This document shows positions 6,225 to 10,526 of a stretch of 10,526 nucleotides of DNA, piece after piece. Position numbers and translations under genes: made by a program. Each line of letters starts with the position of its first letter. The stretch's first letter is position 1. The notes beneath the pieces are model-generated. The model saw nothing but the letters and a program-made list of their open reading frames with translations, did no database searches and was not told where the DNA came from. Source of the DNA: Ignavibacteriales bacterium (GTDB taxonomy: Bacteria; Bacteroidota; Ignavibacteria; Ignavibacteriales; Melioribacteraceae); the NCBI GenBank assembly GCA_020059785.1, contig JAGVBL010000221.1, positions 1 through 10,526 on the forward strand. The letters run 5' to 3'.

Positions 6225-6230
6225 CCTCCT
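6225..6230 (-). promoter_or_regulatory. Perfect Shine-Dalgarno AGGAGG for the TTG start of rpsC
   Basis: AGGAGG on the minus strand is spaced 5 bases from the TTG at 6219. It is the strongest SD in the window and may offset the weak start codon. Confidence 0.85.
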
Positions 6231-6234
6231 AAGA

Positions 6235-6579
6235 TTACTTTTTTGTTGCAACAACAATTGTTAGGTGATTCGATCTTTTTCTTATTCTATAAGCCCTGCC
6301 CATCGGAGCAGCAGAAATTCTTTTTAATGTCGGTCCCTGATTTACGAAAGCTTCTTTAACAAACAAATTAGATACTTCCTGTTTAGCACCATCTTCTTTA
6401 TTCATTAAGTTAGATACCGCCGATCTTAAAACTTTTTCTGCGGGTTTTGATGCATGTTTTGGAGAAAAATGTAATATCTCTATAGCCTGATCAACTGACT
6501 TACCTCTAATCAAATCAATTACCAACCTCATTTTCCGTGGCGAAGAACCGATATATTTATGTGTTGCTTTTGCTTCCAT
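6235..6579 (-). CDS. rplV: 50S ribosomal protein L22 (uL22)
   Basis: L22 spans the 50S subunit and sends a long beta hairpin into the exit tunnel. Changes in this hairpin can give macrolide resistance. The 114-residue protein begins MEAKATHKYIGSSPRKMRLV (the SPRK.RLV motif is conserved), then IDLIRGKSVDQAIEILHFSP. The hairpin is represented by VNQGPTLKRISAAPMGRAYR, followed by IRKRSNHLTIVVATKK. The hairpin appears intact, with no insertion. AGGA lies about 10 bases before the ATG. The gene sits between rpsS and rpsC. Confidence 0.97.
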   Translation of the reverse strand: MEAKATHKYIGSSPRKMRLVIDLIRGKSVDQAIEILHFSPKHASKPAEKVLRSAVSNLMNKEDGAKQEVSNLFVKEAFVNQGPTLKRISAAPMGRAYRIRKRSNHLTIVVATKK

Positions 6580-6611
6580 TATTTAATTTCCTCGATTTTA
6601 TACCAATGGCA

Positions 6612-6899
6612 TCATTTTACTTTGGATGCTTTTTCAGCTTTTGTTCCCGGATGTCCTCTAAAAATTCTGGTAGGTGCAAACTCACCAAGTTTATGACCAA
6701 CCATATTTTCAGATATATAAACAGGAATCATTTTATTTCCGTTATGAACTGCAATTGTGTGTCCTACAAACTCTGGAGAAATAGTACTAGCACGAGACCA
6801 GGTTTTAATAATTTTCTTTTGATTGGTTTCGTTAAGTTTTCTTACTTTCTGCAAGAGTTTAACACTAATAAAAGGACCTTTTTTAACTGATCTTGGCAT
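6612..6899 (-). CDS. rpsS: 30S ribosomal protein S19 (uS19)
   Basis: S19 lies in the 30S head, contacts S13 and takes part in bridges to the 50S subunit. The 95-residue protein starts MPRSVKKGPFISVKLLQKVR, the strongly conserved S19 N-terminus. It contains KTWSRASTISPEFVGHTIAV, HNGNKMIPVYISENMVGHKL and GEFAPTRIFRGHPGTKAEKA. The stop is TGA, showing UGA is not reassigned in this organism. The upstream region has only a weak GAG as SD. It lies 13 bases after rplB. Confidence 0.98.
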   Translation of the reverse strand: MPRSVKKGPFISVKLLQKVRKLNETNQKKIIKTWSRASTISPEFVGHTIAVHNGNKMIPVYISENMVGHKLGEFAPTRIFRGHPGTKAEKASKVK

Positions 6900-6912
6900 A
6901 CGTTACTCTAAA

Positions 6913-7737
6913 TTATTTTCTTCTCTTTATAATAAGTTTGTTAGTTGGATTTTTTCTTTTTCTTGTTTTCAATCCTTTGGATTTCTGACCCCACGGAGAA
7001 ACCGGATGTCCACCACCGGAAGTTTTACCTTCGCCACCACCCATCGGATGATCAACTGGATTCATAGCTACGCCTCTTACATGAGGTCTTTTACCAAGCC
7101 ATCTACTACGTCCGGCTTTACCTAAACTAATATTTTCATGATCGGAATTACCAACAGCACCATAAGTTGCCATACAATCAACGCTAACCATTCTAACTTC
7201 ACCAGAGGGCATTTTTAACTGTGCATATTTTCCTTCTCGTGCCATTAACTGAATTGAAGCCCCGGCACTTCTTCCAATCTGTCCACCCTTTCCGGGTTTC
7301 ATTTCTACATTGTGAACAAAACTACCAAGCGGAATCTCTTTAAGCGGAAGTGAGTTTCCCACTTTTATTTCTGAACCGGAACCCGACATTAAAGTATCTC
7401 CTACTTTTAATCCTTCGGGTGCAAGTATATATCTTTTTTCACCATCGGCATAATTTAGTAATGCTATTCTTGACGTTCTATTTGGATCATATTCAATTGA
7501 AAAAACTTTAGCCGGTACTCCATGTTTTTCTCTTTTGAAATCGATAATTCTATAACGTCTTTTGTGTCCACCGCCGCGATGACGAGAAGTAACTCTACCT
7601 AAATTATTTCTACCGCCAGATTTCTTTAGAGAAACCGTCAAGGATTTTTCCGGAGAAGTTTTGGTTATCTCTTCAAATGAAGAGATGCTCATAAATCTTG
7701 TACCGGGTGTATTTGGTTTTAATTTTCTAATTGCCAT
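6913..7737 (-). CDS. rplB: 50S ribosomal protein L2 (uL2)
   Basis: L2 is one of the most conserved 50S proteins, needed for subunit association and peptidyl-transferase centre structure. The 274-residue protein has the N-terminal OB-fold region (GRVTSRHRGGGHKRRYRIID near residues 48-67), the SH3-like centre with GKAGRSRWLGKRPHVRG, and the C-terminal VAMNPVDHPMGGGEG. His230 corresponds to the essential His229 of mature E. coli L2. The second His of E. coli DHPHGGGEG is Met232 here, which I recall as common in Bacteroidota-like L2. The C-terminus KLIIKRRK is very basic. GGAG lies about 9 bases before the ATG. Confidence 0.98.
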   Translation of the reverse strand: MAIRKLKPNTPGTRFMSISSFEEITKTSPEKSLTVSLKKSGGRNNLGRVTSRHRGGGHKRRYRIIDFKREKHGVPAKVFSIEYDPNRTSRIALLNYADGEKRYILAPEGLKVGDTLMSGSGSEIKVGNSLPLKEIPLGSFVHNVEMKPGKGGQIGRSAGASIQLMAREGKYAQLKMPSGEVRMVSVDCMATYGAVGNSDHENISLGKAGRSRWLGKRPHVRGVAMNPVDHPMGGGEGKTSGGGHPVSPWGQKSKGLKTRKRKNPTNKLIIKRRK

Positions 7738-7763
7738 TTAATTCAGCTCCGAAACTATTGGTC

Positions 7764-8060
7764 TTAAGCTTGACCAAAAATGTCAATCGTTTGACCTTCT
7801 TTAAGTGTAACAATAGCTTTTTTAAATTTTGCTGTTCTTCCTGTAAAGCGACCTTTACGAGTAAATTGTGTTCTCTGTTTACCTTTATATCTTATCGTAT
7901 TAATAGAGACAGCATCAACATTAAATTTATCTTTAATTGCCTTGGCAATTTGAATTTTATTTGCATCAACGGAAACAATAAATCCAAATTTATTAGGATG
8001 CTTTTCGCTAATACCGGACATTTTTTCTGTAATCAAAGGTCGAATTAAAATACTTTTCAT
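7764..8060 (-). CDS. rplW: 50S ribosomal protein L23 (uL23)
   Basis: L23 surrounds the exit of the peptide tunnel and is the docking site for trigger factor and SRP. The 98-residue protein begins MKSILIRPLITEKMSGISEK, containing the conserved IRP.ITEK motif. It then has NKFGFIVSVDANKIQIAKAI (KFxFxVxxxANKxxIKxAxE), KFNVDAVSINTIRYKGKQRT, and a basic GRTAKFKKAIVTL toward the end. Length matches the E. coli protein (100). There is no clear SD before the ATG, only an A-rich stretch, so translation may depend on coupling to rplD, whose stop is 12 bases upstream. Confidence 0.97.
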   Translation of the reverse strand: MKSILIRPLITEKMSGISEKHPNKFGFIVSVDANKIQIAKAIKDKFNVDAVSINTIRYKGKQRTQFTRKGRFTGRTAKFKKAIVTLKEGQTIDIFGQA

Positions 8061-8072
8061 TTTTTAACCGTA

Positions 8073-8699
8073 TTATTTAAATGTGCTTTCTAAAAGATTA
8101 ACTGCGCTTTTTTGCATAACAAGAATCTGATTATTCAACAATTCGTAAGCAGAAGCTTTGTTTGCTTCTATAATATTAACGCGTTCAATATTTCTACCGG
8201 ATTTATAAACATTTTCCAGCGCACCGTTTGTAAGTAATAATGTCTTTTTACCTTTAAGCTGAAGAGAATTTAATATTTTTGCAAATTCTTTCGTTTTGGG
8301 AGAATCGAAATTAAAATCTTCCACAACAATAATTTGATTAGCTTTGGCTTTATAAGACAACGCTGATTTTCTAGCAAGCGACACAACTTTTTTATTTAAC
8401 TTTTGAGTATAATCTCTTGGTTGTGGGCCAAATATTGAACCGCCACCAACCCAAAGGGGGGATCTTGAAGAACCGGCTCTAGCACCGCCGCGGCCTTTTT
8501 GGCGCCATGGTTTTTTTCCACCGCCTCTTACTTCATTTCTCACTTTCGCTTTATGAGTTCCCTGACGTTGATTTGCAAGGAATGCCTTTACAGCTAAATA
8601 GAGAACATGGTCATTCGGTTCTATTTCAAAAATATCTTTAGAGAGATCTACTTTCTCGCCAGATTTAGTACCATCAATTTTTAGGACTTCTAATTTCAT
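8073..8699 (-). CDS. rplD: 50S ribosomal protein L4 (uL4)
   Basis: L4 extends a long loop into the exit tunnel next to L22. In E. coli free L4 also represses the S10 operon. From ATG 8699 the protein has 208 residues beginning MKLEVLKIDGTKSGEKVDLS. The tunnel loop is GGGKKPWRQKGRGGARAGSS and RSPLWVGGGSIFGPQPRDYT, the family hallmark. Upstream in-frame GTG (8711, overlapping the rplC stop as TAGTG) and TTG (8705) codons also exist. None of the candidates has a clear SD, but the MKLEVL start fits known L4 N-termini. There is an 11-base gap from the rplC stop. The 3' end is followed by rplW after 12 bases. Confidence 0.95.
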   Translation of the reverse strand: MKLEVLKIDGTKSGEKVDLSKDIFEIEPNDHVLYLAVKAFLANQRQGTHKAKVRNEVRGGGKKPWRQKGRGGARAGSSRSPLWVGGGSIFGPQPRDYTQKLNKKVVSLARKSALSYKAKANQIIVVEDFNFDSPKTKEFAKILNSLQLKGKKTLLLTNGALENVYKSGRNIERVNIIEANKASAYELLNNQILVMQKSAVNLLESTFK

Positions 8700-8710
8700 T
8701 TTCAATAACA

Positions 8711-9331
8711 CTATTTATTAATTGCCACAATTGAATTTACAGAGCCTGGAACTGCTCCTTTAACCATTATAATATTTTTATCTGCAATAACTTTAACAAC
8801 TTTTAGATTTCTAACCGTTACACTTTCATATCCTTTTCTACCTGCCATTCTCTGACCTTTAAAAACTCTTGATGGATATGAACTTGCACCAATAGAACCA
8901 GGAGCTCTAACTCTATCGCTTTGACCGTGAGTAGTACCACCAACACCGCCAAAACCATGTCTTTTAATTACTCCCTGAAAACCTTTTCCCTTACTCTTAC
9001 CAGAAACTTTCACTTTATCGCCCACCTGGAAAAGATCAGCTTTAACTTCATCCCCTACTTTGAATTGATCAGGTTCAAAATTTCTAAATTCCTGTAGAGC
9101 AACCGGGGCAACAAGCCCAAGTTTTTTGTAAACAGCAATTTGAGGTTTACTTACTTTTTTCTCTTTCTTTTCTCCGAATCCTATCTGAATTGAAAAGTAA
9201 CCATCTTTGTCATTGGTTTTAACAGAATAGACCTTACATGGTCCGGCTTCCAGAACTGTAACCGGAATTATTTGACCATCTTCGGAGTATATATTAGTCA
9301 TTCCTAATTTTTTTGCTAACAGACCAGGCAT
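8711..9331 (-). CDS. rplC: 50S ribosomal protein L3 (uL3)
   Basis: L3 is an early-assembling protein whose extension reaches toward the peptidyl-transferase centre. The 206-residue protein starts MPGLLAKKLGMTNIYSEDGQ, with the conserved (G)LLGKKLGMT-type motif. It holds SGKSKGKGFQGVIKRHGFGG, then THGQSDRVRAPGSIGASSYP and SRVFKGQRMAGRKGYESVTV, which form the central loop. In E. coli the loop reads GSIGQNQTPGKV and its Gln150 is methylated by PrmB. Here Ser occupies that place, so that modification cannot occur. AGGA lies about 8 bases before the ATG and overlaps the rpsJ stop. The 8-base gap to rpsJ suggests coupled translation. Confidence 0.98.
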   Translation of the reverse strand: MPGLLAKKLGMTNIYSEDGQIIPVTVLEAGPCKVYSVKTNDKDGYFSIQIGFGEKKEKKVSKPQIAVYKKLGLVAPVALQEFRNFEPDQFKVGDEVKADLFQVGDKVKVSGKSKGKGFQGVIKRHGFGGVGGTTHGQSDRVRAPGSIGASSYPSRVFKGQRMAGRKGYESVTVRNLKVVKVIADKNIIMVKGAVPGSVNSIVAINK

Positions 9332-9339
9332 TTTTTTTC

Positions 9340-9648
9340 CTATAACTTTATCTCTATGTCAACGCCAGCAGGAATTTCGAGCTTGCTTAATGCGTCGACA
9401 GTTTTATTATTAGAATTGTGGATATCGATAATTCTTTTATGAGCCCTTATCTCGAATTGCTCACGAGATTTTTTATCAACGTGAGGAGATCTTAAAACTG
9501 TAAAGACTGTCCTTCTGGTAGGAAGAGGAATAGGACCGGAAACAATAGCACCAGTACTTTTAACAGTTTTGATGATCTTTTCAGTTGATTTGTCAATCAA
9601 AATATGATCGTATGACTTAAGCTTAATTCTAATTTTTTGACCGGGCAC
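9340..9648 (-). CDS. rpsJ: 30S ribosomal protein S10 (uS10, NusE), GTG start
   Basis: S10 is a 30S head protein that also joins NusB, NusG and RNA polymerase in antitermination. The 102-residue protein begins MPGQKIRIKLKSYDHILIDK, with the conserved QKIRI.LK.YDH. It then has GAIVSGPIPLPTRRTVFTVL, RSPHVDKKSREQFEIRAHKR and LSKLEIPAGVDIEIKL, all family hallmarks. The start is GTG at 9648, with AAGGAG 10 bases upstream. It is the first gene of the S10 block and follows tuf by 69 bases, the arrangement found where the str and S10 operons are fused. Confidence 0.98.
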   Translation of the reverse strand: MPGQKIRIKLKSYDHILIDKSTEKIIKTVKSTGAIVSGPIPLPTRRTVFTVLRSPHVDKKSREQFEIRAHKRIIDIHNSNNKTVDALSKLEIPAGVDIEIKL

Positions 9649-9658
9649 TTTTAATAAT

Positions 9659-9664
9659 CTCCTT
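9659..9664 (-). promoter_or_regulatory. Shine-Dalgarno sequence for the GTG start of rpsJ
   Basis: AAGGAG on the minus strand lies 10 bases before the GTG at 9648. With the conserved S10 N-terminus it settles the start. Confidence 0.75.
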
Positions 9665-9678
9665 GTTCAGACATAATA

Positions 9679-9702
9679 AGGGGAAAGCATTTACTTTCCC
9701 CT
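9679..9702 (-). promoter_or_regulatory. Perfect 9-bp hairpin in the tuf-rpsJ gap
   Basis: On the minus strand AGGGGAAAG and CTTTCCCCT form a perfect 9-bp stem closed by the 6-base loop TAAATG. It lies 15 bases after the tuf stop and about 14 bases before the rpsJ Shine-Dalgarno. The downstream strand reads TATTATG rather than a run of T, so it is a poor intrinsic terminator. Possible roles are a partial attenuator, a 3'-end stabiliser or processing site for tuf mRNA, or a leader element of the S10 block. The structure is directly seen; its role is inference. Confidence 0.6.
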
Positions 9703-9717
9703 ATTCAATGTTTATTA

Positions 9718-10526
9718 CTATTCAATAATCTTTGTTACAAAACCAGCACCAACAGTTCTACCGCCTTCGCGAATAGCGAATTTCAAACCTTCTTCCATAG
9801 CGATTTCGGAAATTAAATCGATTTTTAATTGAACGTTATCGCCTGGCATAACCATTTCGGTTCCTTCAGGTAAAGTAGCTATTCCGGTTACGTCAGTTGT
9901 TCTAAAATAAAACTGAGGTCTGTAACCATTAAAGAATGGTGTATGACGTCCACCTTCTTCTTTTGAAAGGATATAAACTTTAGCTTCAAATTTCTTATGA
10001 GGAGTAATGGAACCGGTTTTTGCAAGAACCATTCCTCTTTCAATTTCTGTTTTATCAACACCACGTAATAACAATCCGGCATTATCTCCAGCTATAGCAG
10101 AATCTAATTCTTTTCTAAACATTTCGATACCGGTAACAACAGTTTTCTTATGAACACCAAGACCAATCAATTCAACTTCTTCGTTCAATTTAAGTGTACC
10201 TCTTTCAACTCTTCCAGTTGCAACGGTACCACGTCCTGTAATAGAAAATACGTCTTCAACCGGCATCAAGAACGGTTTGTCGGAATCACGCTGCGGTATT
10301 GGCACATATTCGTCAACTGCTTTCATTAACTCCCAGATGCAGTTATATCTTTCATCTGTAGTTGGAGCATTTGAAGTACCGGCTTCAAGAGCTTTTAAAG
10401 CAGAACCACGGACAATCGGAATTTCATTTCCCGGGAATTCGTATTTTGTCAATAACTCTCTTAATTCCATTTCAACCAAGTCGATTAATTCAGGATCATC
10501 CATCATATCAACTTTGTTCAAGAATA
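9718..10526 (-). CDS. tuf: Elongation factor Tu, C-terminal two thirds (5' end cut by window edge)
   Basis: EF-Tu is the GTPase that delivers aminoacyl-tRNA to the ribosomal A site. The visible 268 codons begin inside the G domain at the guanine-specificity motif FLNKVD (the TTG codon there is an internal Leu, not a start). The G5 motif SALKALE lies at about residue 41 of the fragment. Domain 2 follows (KPFLMPVEDVFSITGRGTVA and TGRVERG), then domain 3 with EEGGRHTPFFNGYRPQFYFR and the ending GRTVGAGFVTKIIE. About 130 N-terminal residues with the P-loop and switch regions lie outside the window. The linker after SALKALE is about 7 residues longer than in E. coli. The gene ends in three consecutive in-frame stops, TAG TAA TAA. 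Confidence 0.97.
   Translation of the reverse strand, partial: FLNKVDMMDDPELIDLVEMELRELLTKYEFPGNEIPIVRGSALKALEAGTSNAPTTDERYNCIWELMKAVDEYVPIPQRDSDKPFLMPVEDVFSITGRGTVATGRVERGTLKLNEEVELIGLGVHKKTVVTGIEMFRKELDSAIAGDNAGLLLRGVDKTEIERGMVLAKTGSITPHKKFEAKVYILSKEEGGRHTPFFNGYRPQFYFRTTDVTGIATLPEGTEMVMPGDNVQLKIDLISEIAMEEGLKFAIREGGRTVGAGFVTKIIE

Noticed and set aside
9679..9702. Intrinsic transcription terminator after tuf
   Set aside because: The stem is strong, but the bases after it on the transcribed strand are TATTATGTC, with no run of T. Ending transcription here would also require a promoter for the whole S10-spc block in the remaining few bases, and none is visible.
10519..10521. TTG at 10521 as a start codon of the tuf frame
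   Set aside because: The frame continues upstream (TTC before it) and the codon is the Leu of the FLNKVD G4 motif, which is deep inside the EF-Tu G domain. The true start lies beyond the window.
1..10526. A defence, mobile, CRISPR or biosynthetic system hidden in the window
   Set aside because: Almost every base is accounted for by standard translation genes in canonical order. No repeats, arrays, transposases or unassigned genes remain.

Overview
The window is one continuous stretch of a bacterial ribosomal-protein superoperon, read entirely on the minus strand (transcription runs from position 10526 towards 1). In transcription order it holds the 3' two thirds of tuf (EF-Tu), the whole S10 block (rpsJ, rplC, rplD, rplW, rplB, rpsS, rplV, rpsC, rplP, rpmC, rpsQ), and the whole spc block (rplN, rplX, rplE, rpsN, rpsH, rplF, rplR, then rpsE, rpmD, rplO and the first 71 codons of secY). 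That is 23 protein genes, two of them cut by the window edges. The one extra element is a tRNA-Gln(UUG) gene between rplR and rpsE.

The DNA is A+T-rich. All three standard stop codons are used, including TGA for rpsS, so the code is the ordinary bacterial one. Recognisable Shine-Dalgarno (SD) sequences precede most genes. The protein variants include a zinc-free 89-residue S14, an L2 with DHPMGGGEG, an L15 with GSGHGGTATRG and an L3 with GSIGASS. As far as I remember these families, this fits the Bacteroidota/Chlorobi/Ignavibacteria group. The good SD sequences argue against typical Bacteroidia and favour an Ignavibacteria- or Chlorobi-like organism. This placement is an inference without database support.

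Genes are packed tightly, usually 10-35 bases apart, and secY overlaps rplO by one base. Three gaps are longer. The 69-base gap between tuf and rpsJ contains a perfect 9-bp hairpin. The 137-base gap between rplR and rpsE contains the tRNA. A 43-base gap lies at the S10/spc boundary between rpsQ and rplN. No promoter or convincing intrinsic terminator was found, so the block is probably transcribed through from upstream of tuf. No stretch over 300 bases lacks a gene.

The genes make parts of both ribosomal subunits, the elongation factor that delivers aminoacyl-tRNA, and the membrane channel that accepts nascent chains. I see no undescribed system here. The points worth a second look are the tRNA gene inside the spc message, the tuf-rpsJ hairpin, a 36-residue lysine-rich N-terminal extension on L5, and two TTG starts backed by strong SD sequences.
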